This document shows positions 15,772-24,751 of a stretch of 64,000 nucleotides of DNA, piece by piece; position 1 is the stretch's first letter; each line of letters begins with the position of its first letter. The stretch comes from Actinokineospora terrae (lineage in GTDB: Bacteria > Actinomycetota > Actinomycetes > Mycobacteriales > Pseudonocardiaceae): the NCBI RefSeq assembly GCF_900111175.1, contig NZ_FOGI01000004.1:434001-498000 (forward strand). Direction: 5' to 3'. Both the position numbers and the translations under genes were made by a program. The notes beneath the pieces are model-generated. The model was given only the letters and a program-made list of their open reading frames with translations, had not been told where the DNA came from and searched no databases.

Positions 15772-17070
15772 TCAGCGGGGGTCGGCTCGGAAGTTGTGCA
15801 CAGGGCCGCCGCCGACCAGCGCGGCGTGCCAGCCCTGGGCCTGGGCGTCGGTCAGCGAGGCGACCTGGTCGACGACCACCCGCAGCAGCCCGGCGTCGTC
15901 CGCGGCGGCGTGCCAGGCAGGCTGGAAGGCCGGTTCGAGGGCGGCCGCGCCGCGGTCGGCCACCGCGGCGACGAGCTCGGTGATCAGTTCGCGTTGCCTG
16001 GCCTGCAGTTCCAGCCGCCGCGGGTCGCTCATCACGTAGTGCACCGCCATGGCCTTGAGCAGGGCGACCTCGGCGGCGACCAGCGGCGGGACGACCAGGT
16101 CGGCGGCATACCTGGTCAGCGGGCCGTGGCCGTGCGCGGCGCGGGTTCCGGTGACCGCGGCGGAGGCGAACCGGCCGACCAGTTCGCTGGTCAACCGCTT
16201 CAGCGCTACCTGCGCGGTGAGAGTGCCGTCGTAGTCGTGGCCGACAAGGTCAGCGACGACGGGCAGTGCCAGCAGCCCGGCTGCGGCCTCTTCCACTACC
16301 GACAGCGGTTCAGGTGAGAAGTGCTTGGCAGCGAGTTCGGCTACCGCTGTGCGTTCGATCGGATCCGCTAGTGCTGACAGGGAAATCCGACCAGAACGCA
16401 CCCCGTCCTCGACGTCGTGCACGGAGTAGGCGACGTCGTCAGCCCAGTCCATCACTTGCGCCTCTAGGCACTGTCGATCGCCCGGTGCGCCTACGCGTAC
16501 CCAGAGGAAGACGGGGAGGTCATCGTCGTAGGCACCGAACTTCACCTGGCCCGGGCGTCGGGGCCACGGGTACTTCGTCGCGGCGTCGAGGGACGCGCGC
16601 GCGAGGTTCAGCCCGTGTGGGATGTCGTCGGTGCCGAGGACCTTGGGTTCGAGCCTGGTCAGGATCCGCAGCGTCTGCGCGTTGCCCTCGAAGCCACCGC
16701 ACGGTTGGGCGACGAGGTCCAGTGCCCGCTCGCCGTTGTGCCCGAACGGCGGGTGGCCGATGTCGTGGGCCAGGCCCGCGGTGTCGACGATGTCGGGGTC
16801 GCAACCAAGCTCGTCGGCGATACCGCGCCCGATCTGGGCTACCTCCAGCGAGTGGGTCAACCTCGTGCGAGGGATCCCGTGAACCTCGGATCCCTCGTTA
16901 GGTCCAACGACCTGGGTCTTACCCGCGAGCCTGCGCAGCGCCGCGGAGTGCAGCACGCGCGCTCGGTCTCGGCTGAACGGACTTCTAGCCGCGGGCAGGG
17001 CGCCACCCAACACCGCGCCCTTGGGCCGTTCGGCGAAGAGGCGTTCACTGTCCTGTTCGGTGTAGCCCAC
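15772..17070 (-). CDS. dgt: Deoxyguanosinetriphosphate triphosphohydrolase-like protein
   Basis: The 432-residue HD-superfamily enzyme cleaves dNTPs to the nucleoside and triphosphate. Metal ligands are visible as H73 ([11 protein letters not shown]), H102-D103 ([14 protein letters not shown]) and a later D in [15 protein letters not shown]. The N-terminal [25 protein letters not shown] and [11 protein letters not shown] blocks are typical of actinobacterial Dgt. The start follows the family. It is adjacent to dnaG in mycobacteria, so this region is a broken-up version of the dgt-dnaG arrangement. The upstream neighbour, 19 bases away, encodes a SanA/YdcF-like protein. Confidence 0.93.
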   Translation of the reverse strand: MGYTEQDSERLFAERPKGAVLGGALPAARSPFSRDRARVLHSAALRRLAGKTQVVGPNEGSEVHGIPRTRLTHSLEVAQIGRGIADELGCDPDIVDTAGLAHDIGHPPFGHNGERALDLVAQPCGGFEGNAQTLRILTRLEPKVLGTDDIPHGLNLARASLDAATKYPWPRRPGQVKFGAYDDDLPVFLWVRVGAPGDRQCLEAQVMDWADDVAYSVHDVEDGVRSGRISLSALADPIERTAVAELAAKHFSPEPLSVVEEAAAGLLALPVVADLVGHDYDGTLTAQVALKRLTSELVGRFASAAVTGTRAAHGHGPLTRYAADLVVPPLVAAEVALLKAMAVHYVMSDPRRLELQARQRELITELVAAVADRGAAALEPAFQPAWHAAADDAGLLRVVVDQVASLTDAQAQGWHAALVGGGPVHNFRADPR

Positions 17071-17089
17071 GAGGAGAGACTACGTCCCG

Positions 17090-17746
17090 TCAGCCCACTT
17101 CCTGGTCGATGGCGATACCGTCGGCGGACGCGTTGGTAGCGCGGTAGTAGAGCAACGCCGCAGTCTCACGCAGGATGTACTTGGCCTGGGTTTCCCGGGT
17201 CTGCACGATCGGGCCGGAGTGCGTCGGTGACGTCCACGCGTCCAGGCCCGCGTCCTTGGCCATCGTGCGGGAGCGCAGCGAGTGCCACGGGTCGCTGACG
17301 ATCACGGCGCTCTCCCAACCGCGCTCCTTGACCTCGATGGCGACGGCCTTGAGCGTGCCGAGGGTGTCGTTGCCCTCCCCGACGGTGATCACCCGGTCAG
17401 CGGGCACGCCCCGGTCGACCAGCCAGCGGCGACCGGCCTCGGCCTCGGTGAACCGGTCGCCCGCGCGGCGGCCGCCACCGGTGACGATGTGCCCGGCGAC
17501 GCCCTGCTCGTAGAGCGCCTTGGCCTGGCGCAGGCGGGCCTCGAGGACCTTGGACGGCTTGCCCGCGTACTGGGCGGCGCCGAGCACGACCACGACGTCG
17601 GCCTTGTCGCGGTCGTCGATCCTGGCGACCTGCCAGACGCGGAAGGCGGTACCGCCGACCACGAGGAACCCCATGAGCACGAAGCCGACGAGCAGCCTGC
17701 GCAGGAAACGGCGGACTGGATGGGGGTGGGGAGGCACGCGCAGCAT
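17090..17746 (-). CDS. SanA/YdcF-like (DUF218) membrane protein
   Basis: The 218-residue product has an N-terminal basic stretch and one membrane helix (LVGFVLMGFLVVGGTAF). A DUF218 domain follows with VVVLGAAQY, IVTGGGRRAGDRFTEAEA, the TLGTLKAVAIEVKERGWESAVIVSDPWHSLRSR core and a conserved final RET motif. DUF218 proteins (SanA, YdcF, ElyC) are linked to cell-envelope metabolism. The start is uncertain: the ATG at 17746 places the helix near the N-terminus but has a crowded ribosome binding site, while a GTG at 17818 would extend the protein by 24 residues. It is convergent with nothing and probably cotranscribed with dgt. Confidence 0.75.
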   Translation of the reverse strand: MLRVPPHPHPVRRFLRRLLVGFVLMGFLVVGGTAFRVWQVARIDDRDKADVVVVLGAAQYAGKPSKVLEARLRQAKALYEQGVAGHIVTGGGRRAGDRFTEAEAGRRWLVDRGVPADRVITVGEGNDTLGTLKAVAIEVKERGWESAVIVSDPWHSLRSRTMAKDAGLDAWTSPTHSGPIVQTRETQAKYILRETAALLYYRATNASADGIAIDQEVG

Positions 17747-17931
17747 CCTTCCAGAACGGGTGTACGGCGCACCGGTACGGGCTCGGCTGCCACCTGGCCA
17801 GACGTCCACGCAGGTCACCGGGTTGCTCGCGGGTCGTCACCAGGTCGGCGAGTTGTCCACATCCTTCGAGCTGTCCACAGATCCCGATTTCCGGCTTCCA
17901 CGGCCTTGCCATCCACGGTTACCTCGAAAAC

Positions 17932-18744
17932 ATGCGAATGAACCGCTCCACCCCCGAGGTCACCCAGCTCGCCGAGTCCGGCCCCAGCCGCCTGCGGCGT
18001 CTCCGCGCGGCGATGCGGATCGCGCATCCCGATGCCGTGGTCACCGGCAGGGAAGCACTGTGGCTCAACGGAATCCCGGTGCCCCCGTTGGGTGTGGTGC
18101 ACCTGCTGGTACCGCTGAAACGGCCAGGGCGGGCCGACGGGTCGGTCACCGTGGAACGCACGACGCGCATGCCGGATCCCCTGTGGCGCCGGGGGTTTCC
18201 GACCGCGCCGAGTCCGCGGGCGGCGGTGGACGCGTGCAGGCGGGCGGCGACGGTGGACCACGTCCGGGAACTGATCACCGCGGCGGTGCGCGTGGGCGGT
18301 GTCGAGGTGGGCGACCTGCACGTGGAGCTGGGTCTCGCGCCTGAACAGGGGACGACGCTGCTGCGCCGGGTGCTCGGCGAGATCGACCGGGACCTGCGGT
18401 GGCGGTCCGCTCGGGCGGCGCAGGACCTCGTCGACCGGGCGGGCCTGCCACCGCCGATCTGGACGGCGCGGCTGAGCACGAGCAGGGACGTGCACCTGGC
18501 GGTGGTGGACGCGTGGTGGGACGAGGTCGCCTTCGCCTGGGACTGCGACCTGCACCGGCCCTGGGCACCCCGCGTCGGGCTGCCCGCGCTGGCCAGGGCG
18601 GCCCGGCTCACCGCAGCGGGGATCGTCCCCCTGCACACCGACCCGCTCCGCGTCCGCGCCGACCCGGACTCCGTCGCCGACGAACTGCGCGGCGCCTACC
18701 GGCTGGCCGCCGGTCGCCCCCGACCGGAGGTGATCATGACCTGA
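17932..18744 (+). CDS. Unrecognised protein, possibly AbiEi-like
   Basis: The 270-residue product is not confidently assigned. The layout, a basic helical N-terminus (PSRLRRLRAAMRIAHPDAVVTGREALWLNG) followed by a strand-rich middle and a charged C-terminal half with WWDEVAFAWDCDL, recalls actinobacterial proteins annotated as type IV toxin-antitoxin AbiEi-family proteins with a Vsr/DUF559-like end. No toxin partner (AbiEii) is adjacent, so a functional toxin-antitoxin system is not proposed. Two close ATG codons (17932 and 17938) are possible starts and neither has a strong ribosome binding site. It is divergent from the DUF218 gene. Confidence 0.5.
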   Translation: MRMNRSTPEVTQLAESGPSRLRRLRAAMRIAHPDAVVTGREALWLNGIPVPPLGVVHLLVPLKRPGRADGSVTVERTTRMPDPLWRRGFPTAPSPRAAVDACRRAATVDHVRELITAAVRVGGVEVGDLHVELGLAPEQGTTLLRRVLGEIDRDLRWRSARAAQDLVDRAGLPPPIWTARLSTSRDVHLAVVDAWWDEVAFAWDCDLHRPWAPRVGLPALARAARLTAAGIVPLHTDPLRVRADPDSVADELRGAYRLAAGRPRPEVIMT

Positions 18745-18892
18745 CCCCCGCGTCCGCCGCCCCGCGGACCTCCCCGAGCCCTCGCAGGCGCGGTCGCCCG
18801 CGCGCCGCCTGCACGGGCGAGCACCACCGGGGTACGCAAGCGGAACACCACGTGGAGAGGAGCAGATCGGACAGCAGAAGTGGGAAGGGGTA

Positions 18893-20278
18893 TCAGCAGC
18901 CGATGAGGTGGGAGGCGAGGTAGGACTCGAGGTTGTCGATGGAGACGCGGTTCTGCGACATGGTGTCGCGTTCGCGGATGGTGACGGCCTGGTCGTTGAG
19001 GGAGTCGAAGTCGACGGTGACGCAGAAGGGCGTGCCGATCTCGTCCTGCCTGCGGTAGCGGCGGCCGATGGCACCCGCGTCGTCGAAGTCGACGTTCCAG
19101 TGCTTGCGCAGGGCAGTGGCGACGTCGCGGGCCTTCGGTGAGAGGTCGGCGTTGCGCGAGAGCGGGAGGACGGCGACCTTGACCGGGGCGAGCCTGCGGT
19201 CGAGGCGGAGCACCACGCGCTTGTCGACACCGCCCTTGGCGTTGGGGGCCTCGTCCTCGACGTAGGCGTCCAGCAGGAACGCCATCATCGGGCGGCCGAC
19301 ACCGGCGGCGGGTTCGATGACGAACGGGCGATAGCGGGAGTTGGTGGCCTGGTCGAAGTAGGACAGGTCCACACCGGAGTGGTTGGAGTGCGTCGTCAGG
19401 TCGAAGTCGGTCCGGTTGGCGATGCCCTCGAGCTCACCCCACTCCTGACCACCGAAGCCGAACCGGTACTCGATGTCGACGGTCCGCTTCGAGTAGTGCG
19501 ACAGCTTCTCGGCCGGGTGCTCGTAGACCCGCAGGTTGTCCTTGGCGATGCCCAGGTCGGTGTACCAGCGGGTCCGCTCGTCGATCCAGTACTGGTGCCA
19601 CTCGTCGTCGGTGCCCGGCTCGACGAAGAACTCCAGCTCCATCTGCTCGAACTCGCGGGTGCGGAAGATGAAGTTGCCCGGGGTGATCTCGTTGCGGAAC
19701 GACTTGCCGATCTGGCCGATGCCGAACGGCGGTTTGCGGCGGGAGGTCGTCTGCACGTTGAGGAAGTTCACGAAGATGCCCTGCGCGGTCTCGGGGCGCA
19801 GGTAGTGCATGCCCTCGTCGGTCTCCACCGGACCGAGGTGGGTCTTGAGCATCATGTTGAACTCGCGCGGCTCGGTGTACTGGCCGCGGTTGCCGCAGTT
19901 CGGGCAGGGCACGTCGGACAGGTCGTTCTCGGCGACCTCCTTGCCCGAGCGCGCGGCGTACTCCTCGACGAGTTGATCGGAGCGGAAGCGCTTGTGGCAG
20001 GAGGTGCACTCGACGAGCGGGTCGTGGAAGGCGTTGACGTGGCCCGAGGCCGCCCAGACCTGTCGGGGCAGGATCACCGACGAGTCGAGGCCGACGACGT
20101 CATCGCGGCCCTGGACGACGCTGCGCCACCACGCGCGCTTGATGTTGTCCTTGAGTTCGACGCCGAGGGGTCCGTAGTCCCAGGCTGAGCGCGTACCGCC
20201 GTAGATCTCCCCGGACGGGTAGACGAAACCACGGCGCTTGCACAGGCTGACGACGGTCTCGATCCGGTCGGCTGCCAC
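18893..20278 (-). CDS. glyS: Glycyl-tRNA synthetase (alpha2 type)
   Basis: The 461-residue class II synthetase charges tRNA-Gly. Class II motifs are visible: motif 1 around [14 protein letters not shown] and [13 protein letters not shown], motif 2 [21 protein letters not shown], and motif 3 [17 protein letters not shown]. An inserted zinc-binding domain carries CTSC and CPNCGN pairs. The anticodon-binding domain ends at LASHLIGC. The GTG at 20278 has an AGGAGG site; the frame is open further upstream, but homology starts here. An 18-bp tandem repeat lies directly upstream of the ribosome binding site. Synteny with the SmtB-zur pair matches mycobacteria. Confidence 0.97.
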   Translation of the reverse strand: MAADRIETVVSLCKRRGFVYPSGEIYGGTRSAWDYGPLGVELKDNIKRAWWRSVVQGRDDVVGLDSSVILPRQVWAASGHVNAFHDPLVECTSCHKRFRSDQLVEEYAARSGKEVAENDLSDVPCPNCGNRGQYTEPREFNMMLKTHLGPVETDEGMHYLRPETAQGIFVNFLNVQTTSRRKPPFGIGQIGKSFRNEITPGNFIFRTREFEQMELEFFVEPGTDDEWHQYWIDERTRWYTDLGIAKDNLRVYEHPAEKLSHYSKRTVDIEYRFGFGGQEWGELEGIANRTDFDLTTHSNHSGVDLSYFDQATNSRYRPFVIEPAAGVGRPMMAFLLDAYVEDEAPNAKGGVDKRVVLRLDRRLAPVKVAVLPLSRNADLSPKARDVATALRKHWNVDFDDAGAIGRRYRRQDEIGTPFCVTVDFDSLNDQAVTIRERDTMSQNRVSIDNLESYLASHLIGC

Positions 20279-20286
20279 GACCCCTC

Positions 20287-20322
20287 CTGTCGGGAACTCA
20301 AAGGCTGTCGGGAACTCAAGGG
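20287..20322 (-). repeat. 18-bp tandem repeat in the glyS leader
   Basis: Two units of 18 bases (20287-20304 and 20305-20322, CTGTCGGGAACTCAA then A/G then GG on the plus strand) agree at 17 of 18 positions and abut the glyS ribosome binding site. No T-box features are seen. Confidence 0.85.
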
Positions 20323-20376
20323 CGAGGCGACCAGCGTAGTCCGCACCCCGGCCTGGTCCGTCCGGGGGACGGGTGA

Positions 20377-20757
20377 TCAGCGGGCGGTGGTCAGGCCGGA
20401 CGCCTCCCCGAGGCGCACGGTGTCGGCGTCGGCGGCCAGCAGGCTCACGTGGTGGCGGACCTCGCCGGGCTGGCCCTCCAGCACCACCTCGTAGGCGGCA
20501 GGCTCGGTGGTGTCGGCCTCGGCCAACAGCGGGATGACGTGCGTCCGCACGTCGAATGGCGACAACGCCCTGCGGTAGGCCGACACCGACGCGAACTCGA
20601 CGGTCAGCACCCACCGGTCAGCGGCCTCGGTCGACCGCGCGAGCAACGCCCGCTGACACCCCGGCTGCGCCAACAACAACTCCAGGGCCACCCGCACCCG
20701 CTCCACGAACGGCTCCACCTCGGCGGCGGTGAACCTGGCGATCAGCAGCACGGGCAC
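20377..20757 (-). CDS. Antibiotic biosynthesis monooxygenase-like (ABM fold) protein
   Basis: The 126-residue product has the dimeric alpha+beta barrel pattern of ABM-domain proteins: [19 protein letters not shown], a [24 protein letters not shown] strand pair and a [18 protein letters not shown] segment, followed by a C-terminal extension with [10 protein letters not shown]. Such small proteins are of varied or unknown function. The GTG at 20757 is preceded by GGAAGG. It lies upstream of glyS in the same orientation, about 98 bases apart, so cotranscription is possible. Confidence 0.62.
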   Translation of the reverse strand: MPVLLIARFTAAEVEPFVERVRVALELLLAQPGCQRALLARSTEAADRWVLTVEFASVSAYRRALSPFDVRTHVIPLLAEADTTEPAAYEVVLEGQPGEVRHHVSLLAADADTVRLGEASGLTTAR

Positions 20758-21120
20758 GAACCTTCCGAGAGGAGAACATCGAGGACGAGCATCAGAGCAC
20801 AGACCACAACCCGACACCACGAGCACCCCACGGCCAGGAGATCCCCGGTCAGGTCGCGGCCACGGCAGACCACGAGGCGTGGCGCACCCGAACGCGGGTG
20901 CGGCGGACGCCCCAGGGCTGGCCGCTCCGGAGGGCTGGGGTGGGTGCGGGGAGCAGATGGGTGCGAGTCGCCACCCGGTGTGGGAGCGAGCGGTTCGCTG
21001 AGGGCTGGGTACGGGCCAGTGCAGGGTTGGGTGGTCCGGCGCGGCTAGGGGCGGGAGCGCGCGCGGGGTGGGGGGCGGTGCGAGGATGCGGGGCCTGGTG
21101 GCTAGTGGTGGGAGGGCGTT
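20758..21120. other. 363-base gap without a convincing gene
   Basis: It lies between the divergent ABM-like and small membrane protein genes. It includes a short hairpin (CGCACCCG...CGGGTGCG near 20884-20902) and a very G-rich run on the plus strand (about 20930-21110). Open frames here have no recognisable composition of real genes. Confidence 0.5.
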
Positions 21121-21393
21121 GTGCGGGGTAGGCGGTCGATGAGGGCTCCGTTGCTGGGTGGGGCGGGGCCGTTGGCGAAGGTTCCGCCGGTGGTGGTGTT
21201 CGGGGTTGTGGTGGGGGTGTTCGTGGCGGGGGTGGTGGTGCGCGGGGTTGTGGGGGCGTTGCTGCTCGGGGTGCTCGCGGTGGGGGTGGGGGTGTTGTTG
21301 GCCGCCACCTGGCGGGTGTTGGCGCCCGCGCAGCGGTTCGGGCGGGTGTTGGTGCTCGGGTTGGTGGTGGGGATCGCGGTCTCGGTGCTGTGA
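21121..21393 (+). CDS. Small hydrophobic membrane protein
   Basis: The 90-residue product has a short basic N-terminus (MRGRRSMRAPLLGG) and then three nearly continuous hydrophobic segments (about 22-40, 42-62 and 74-90) dominated by Val, Gly and Leu. It resembles small DUF6703-type proteins found beside glyS in actinomycetes, but this assignment is tentative. The GTG is preceded by GGGAGGG. No catalytic or metal motifs are visible. It lies 92 bases upstream of the SmtB-like regulator gene in the same orientation. Confidence 0.55.
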   Translation: MRGRRSMRAPLLGGAGPLAKVPPVVVFGVVVGVFVAGVVVRGVVGALLLGVLAVGVGVLLAATWRVLAPAQRFGRVLVLGLVVGIAVSVL

Positions 21394-21484
21394 GGTCGCC
21401 GCTATCAGGGCCGGGAGCGCCTAAGATGAACACGGTAACCATCACCCCGTCGGGCCGCCTGCCTCCGGGACGAGGAGAGGACCG

Positions 21485-21877
21485 ATGTCGACCGTGACTT
21501 CGGAAACCGCGTCGCACGAGCTCCAGGTCGCCGCCGAGCAGCACGACCACTCACCCGGGCGTCCGGCGCCGGACCCCGCGCACCGCAGGCCCGCGGTGAC
21601 CCTCGGGGCCGCCGGGGACCTGCTGCGCGCGCTGGCCGCGCCGGTGCGGATCGCCATCGTGCTGGAGTTGCGGGCCGCGGACCGGTGCGTGCACGAGCTG
21701 GTGGACTCGCTCGGGGTGGCGCAGCCGCTGATCAGCCAGCACCTGCGGGTGCTCAAGTCCGCCGGGGTGGTCTACGGCGAGCGGCACGGTCGGGAGGTGG
21801 TCTACCGCCTCGTGGACGAGCACCTGTCGCATATCGTCGTCGACGCAGTTGCCCACGTGGAGGAAGGCGACCGGTGA
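21485..21877 (+). CDS. smtB: ArsR/SmtB-family zinc-type repressor
   Basis: The 130-residue winged-helix protein has the ArsR recognition region CVHELVDSLGVAQPLISQHLRVLKSAG. A perfect alpha-5 metal site DxH-x10-HxxE follows (D111, H113, H124, E127), the signature of zinc sensors such as SmtB and CzrA. It therefore should leave DNA when zinc is abundant. Its stop overlaps the start of zur, so both zinc regulators are made from one transcript. The same pair (Rv2358-Rv2359) exists in M. tuberculosis. The long His/Pro N-terminus (HELQVAAEQHDHSPG) may add metal ligands. Confidence 0.92.
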   Translation: MSTVTSETASHELQVAAEQHDHSPGRPAPDPAHRRPAVTLGAAGDLLRALAAPVRIAIVLELRAADRCVHELVDSLGVAQPLISQHLRVLKSAGVVYGERHGREVVYRLVDEHLSHIVVDAVAHVEEGDR

Positions 21878-22287
21878 CGACGGATCGAACATCGGCGACG
21901 GTGCCCGGCAGGCGGTCGACCCGCCAGCGGACCGCCGTCGCCCAGCTGCTCGACCAGCTCGACGAGTTCCGCTCCGCGCAGGAGCTGCACGAGGAGCTGC
22001 GCAAACGCGGCGAGGGCATCGGGTTGACCACCGTCTACCGGACCCTGCAGTCGCTGGCCGACGCCGGCGAGATCGACGTGCTGCGCACCGACAGCGGCGA
22101 GGCCATCTACCGGCGCTGCTCCAGCCACCACCACCATCACCTCGTGTGCCGCACCTGCGGGCACACCGTCGAGGTCGAGGGGCCCGCGGTGGAGCGGTGG
22201 GCGGAGAAGGTGGCGGCCGAGAACGGGTTCGCGCAGGTCAGCCACACCGTGGAGATCTTCGGGACCTGCGCGGCCTGCTCCGGCTAG
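21874..22287 (+). CDS. zur: Zinc uptake regulator Zur (FurB)
   Basis: The 137-residue Fur-family protein has a winged helix ending in GLTTVYRTLQSLADAGEID, a run HHHHH (85-89) in the regulatory site region and the structural zinc pairs C92/C95 and C132/C135. With zinc bound it represses zinc-uptake genes. The GTG at 21874 overlaps the smtB stop. Coupling with SmtB lets one operon sense both ends of the zinc range. It converges with the TIGR03943-like/permease pair, whose genes end head-on against it with a 4-base overlap. No AT-rich Zur box was found nearby. Confidence 0.92.
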   Translation: MTTDRTSATVPGRRSTRQRTAVAQLLDQLDEFRSAQELHEELRKRGEGIGLTTVYRTLQSLADAGEIDVLRTDSGEAIYRRCSSHHHHHLVCRTCGHTVEVEGPAVERWAEKVAAENGFAQVSHTVEIFGTCAACSG

Positions 22288-23117
22288 CCCTCGTACGGGT
22301 TCTCCGGCTGCGGGATCTCGGTGATCGAGGACACGGTCAGGGTGGGGACGTAGTCGTTCTCCTTCGTCGCGGTGCCGGGCTGGACGCGGCCGACCACTTG
22401 CAGCCACGTGTCGTTGGTCAGACCCGCGACGCCGTCGCCGGTGAGCCGGACCTTGACCGGGAACGCGTCGGCGGCGCAGCAGGCGATGGACAGGCGGGCC
22501 AGGTAGACCTCGGTGTCCTGGGCGACGACGAACCCGGCGAGCTGGACGTCGCGGTTGTCCAGCGAGTTGCCCGAGTCCCAGGCGGCGCGGGCGGCGAACT
22601 CGCTCATCGGCACCGGCACCGAGCTGCCCGCGGGCAGCGGCGAGAAGGCGACCATCCCGTCTGAGCCCGCGGCGCGGCTGGCGGCGGCCCGGTTGTCGCC
22701 GCGCATGACCGAGTCGGCGCCGAGCGCGGGCGGGGCGATCAGGAAGATCGCCAGCACCGGCAGGAGCAGCAGCCACGCGCTGCGGGCCGGGTGGTTGTGC
22801 GTCCCGTCCGCGTCGTCGTGGTCATGCCCCGCGGCGTCGTGGTCGTGATCCGAGGAGCCCGCGTGAGCCTCATCCGAGCCCACCACCGCGTCCACTCGAT
22901 CGTCCGCGTCCACAGAAGCCGCCGGGACAACCCGGCGGGGAGCGAGCAGGTCGCGGCCGATGGAGATCACCGCGAGCGCGACCATCACCGCGCCGCCGCC
23001 GATGAGCCAGAACTGGTGCGCGGGCTTGACGTACTGCAGGTAGGCGCCGGTGAAACTGATCTTGAGCAGCGCGCCGCCGACCAGGACGAGCAGGATGTTC
23101 TGCGTCTCGCGCCGCAT
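22284..23117 (-). CDS. TIGR03943-like (YcgQ) permease partner with His-rich loop
   Basis: The 277-residue product has two N-terminal membrane helices and a cytoplasmic or exposed loop rich in His and Asp (SDHDHDAAGHDHDDADGT, about 90-107). A third helix (LLLLPVLAIFLIAPPALGA) and a soluble C-terminal domain with CCAADAFPVKVRL follow. It matches the YcgQ/TIGR03943 family that accompanies DUF318 permeases. The His/Asp loop is a plausible zinc-binding buffer. The ATG overlaps the TGA of the permease gene (TGATG), so translation is coupled. Close linkage to smtB-zur supports a metal-transport role. Confidence 0.8.
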   Translation of the reverse strand: MRRETQNILLVLVGGALLKISFTGAYLQYVKPAHQFWLIGGGAVMVALAVISIGRDLLAPRRVVPAASVDADDRVDAVVGSDEAHAGSSDHDHDAAGHDHDDADGTHNHPARSAWLLLLPVLAIFLIAPPALGADSVMRGDNRAAASRAAGSDGMVAFSPLPAGSSVPVPMSEFAARAAWDSGNSLDNRDVQLAGFVVAQDTEVYLARLSIACCAADAFPVKVRLTGDGVAGLTNDTWLQVVGRVQPGTATKENDYVPTLTVSSITEIPQPENPYEG

Positions 23118-24139
23118 CACGCACCCCCGAGGAAGATCAGACCGGACAGCACCGCGCAGGCCATCGCCACCACCAGGGTTGCCGGGGCGAACCGGACCGC
23201 GAACGCCCGGCCGAAGGTGCCCGCCTGCAGCGCGAACAGCTTCACGTCGATGGCCGGGCCGACCACCAGGAACACCAGCTTGGGCAGCAGCGGCATGCCC
23301 GAGATGGAGGCCGCGACGAACGCGTCCGCCTCGCTGCACAGGGCCAGGACCACCGCGAGCGCGGCCATCACCAGCACCCCGACCACGACCTGCTCGCCCA
23401 GGGTGTCGACCCAGGAGCGCGGGATGACCACGTTGAGCACCGCGGCGGTGAGGCCGCCCAGCACCAGGAACCCACCCGCGTCGACCAGGTCGGCCCGGGA
23501 GGTCTCGAAGAACAGCCGCCAGCGGGAGCGCCCGTCCGGCTCCGGCAGCCTGCGCAGCGCCCGCTCGATGATCCACTCGGCCTTGCCGAACCTGGCCCAC
23601 AGCCAGCCCATGACCACCGCGGTGGCCAGCGACCCGACCAGCCGGGCGGCGACCATGCCGGGGTTGTTCGGGAAGGCGACGTTGGTGGCGACCAGCACGA
23701 CCGGGTTCACCGCGGGCGCGGCCAGCAGGAACGCCAGCGCGACCGAGGTGGGCACGCCCTGCTGCATCAGCCGCCTGGCCACCGGGACCGCCGCGCACTC
23801 GCAGGTCGGCAGCGCCACCCCGGCCACCCCGGCGATCGGGACGGCGATGGACTCGCGCTTGGGCAGCAGCCGGTTGAGCACCGAGGCGGGGACGAAGGCC
23901 GCGATGGCGCCGCTGATCAGCACGCCGAGCACCAGGAACGGCAGCGCCTGCACGCACACCGCGACGAAGATCGTGGCGCCGGTCTGGATGGCGGGGACGT
24001 CGAGCCAGTCGACCAGCCGACCCTGGGCCAGCAGGGCGACGACCAGCACGACGCAGAGCACCTCCAGCGAGGTGACCCGCCGCTTGGGCTCGGGCGCCGT
24101 GCCGCCCGGCTCCGGCTCGACCGCGGTCCGCGTGCTCAT
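23117..24139 (-). CDS. DUF318-family permease (YcgR/ArsP-like)
   Basis: The 340-residue membrane protein has about eight hydrophobic helices. The DUF318 signature is clear: LPTCECAAVPVARRLMQQG with cysteines in TCEC, FLLAAPAVNPVVL, and LCSEADAFVAAS in the second half. Relatives include YcgR, which is zinc-linked in Bacillus, and ArsP organoarsenical exporters. Here the neighbourhood (SmtB, Zur, His-rich partner) points to zinc or another divalent cation. The ATG at 24139 has a GGAGGAG site. The 174 bases upstream contain a 14-bp palindrome and a repeated ATCAACCCAC. Confidence 0.82.
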   Translation of the reverse strand: MSTRTAVEPEPGGTAPEPKRRVTSLEVLCVVLVVALLAQGRLVDWLDVPAIQTGATIFVAVCVQALPFLVLGVLISGAIAAFVPASVLNRLLPKRESIAVPIAGVAGVALPTCECAAVPVARRLMQQGVPTSVALAFLLAAPAVNPVVLVATNVAFPNNPGMVAARLVGSLATAVVMGWLWARFGKAEWIIERALRRLPEPDGRSRWRLFFETSRADLVDAGGFLVLGGLTAAVLNVVIPRSWVDTLGEQVVVGVLVMAALAVVLALCSEADAFVAASISGMPLLPKLVFLVVGPAIDVKLFALQAGTFGRAFAVRFAPATLVVAMACAVLSGLIFLGGA

Positions 24140-24249
24140 CGGGCTCCTCCCGCGGTGGCCGGTGGGAGGTCCATCAACCCACACAAACCGGCGCGGGTGG
24201 TGCGCGCGGCGCGGGAATCAACCCACTGGGCGACAACGGCCAGTGGTGA

Positions 24250-24263
24250 CCGTGCGCGCACGG
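24250..24263. promoter_or_regulatory. 14-bp palindrome upstream of the permease operon
   Basis: The perfect palindrome CCGTGCGCGCACGG lies 111 bases before the permease ATG and 50 bases after the end of the YbjN-like gene. It may be an operator; GC-rich palindromes of this size also arise by chance in such genomes. Confidence 0.35.
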
Positions 24264-24313
24264 GGCTCGGCTGCGGCGGGTGGCTCACCCGGCAGATGAT
24301 GCCAGGAAGACGA

Positions 24314-24751
24314 TCAGTTGCCAGCGGCCGGGGTTGAACTGTGTTCAGCGGCTTTTCCCAGCAGTTCACCGCGCAACTGGGAAGCGGTGGAGACCACCAG
24401 CATGAGCAGGGTGCCGAGCGCGGGCAGGGCGAGGCCCTCGGCCGGGGCGGCGTAACGCAGCGTCACGTCCATCCCCCGCTCGGTGTGCACGACGCCCAGG
24501 GTGCCGAACAGGCCCTGGCCCGCGCGCTCGGCGGCGGACACCGCGAGGTCGCGGTCGTCGGGCAGGTCCCAGGCGACCACGCAGGTCAGGCTGAGCACGG
24601 TCAGCCCCTCGGCCAGCTCCATCGCCTGGACCGCGCACGGGACGTCGCCGTGCCGGAAGGTCAGCGCGCCGTCGGGGTCCACCTCGACGTCGTGGTAGCT
24701 CTCCAGCGCCCGGCGGGCGCGGTCGACCAGCTCGGCGACCTCGGTGCTCAT
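24314..24751 (-). CDS. YbjN-like protein
   Basis: The 145-residue product resembles YbjN-domain (type III secretion chaperone-like fold) proteins of actinomycetes: an N-terminal helix [18 protein letters not shown], then the strands [32 protein letters not shown] and a C-terminal LRGELLG helix. No catalytic motifs are visible; the family is thought to act as chaperone-like or signalling modules. The ATG overlaps the uppS stop codon (ATGA), so it is translationally coupled to uppS. Function is unknown. Confidence 0.62.
   Translation of the reverse strand: MSTEVAELVDRARRALESYHDVEVDPDGALTFRHGDVPCAVQAMELAEGLTVLSLTCVVAWDLPDDRDLAVSAAERAGQGLFGTLGVVHTERGMDVTLRYAAPAEGLALPALGTLLMLVVSTASQLRGELLGKAAEHSSTPAAGN

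Noticed and set aside
17932..18744. AbiE-type toxin-antitoxin or phage-defence locus
   Set aside because: The similarity to AbiEi is weak and no nucleotidyltransferase partner gene is adjacent.
24140..24313. Zur box upstream of the permease pair
   Set aside because: Actinobacterial Zur boxes are AT-rich (TGAAAATGATTTTCA-like), and nothing similar occurs here.
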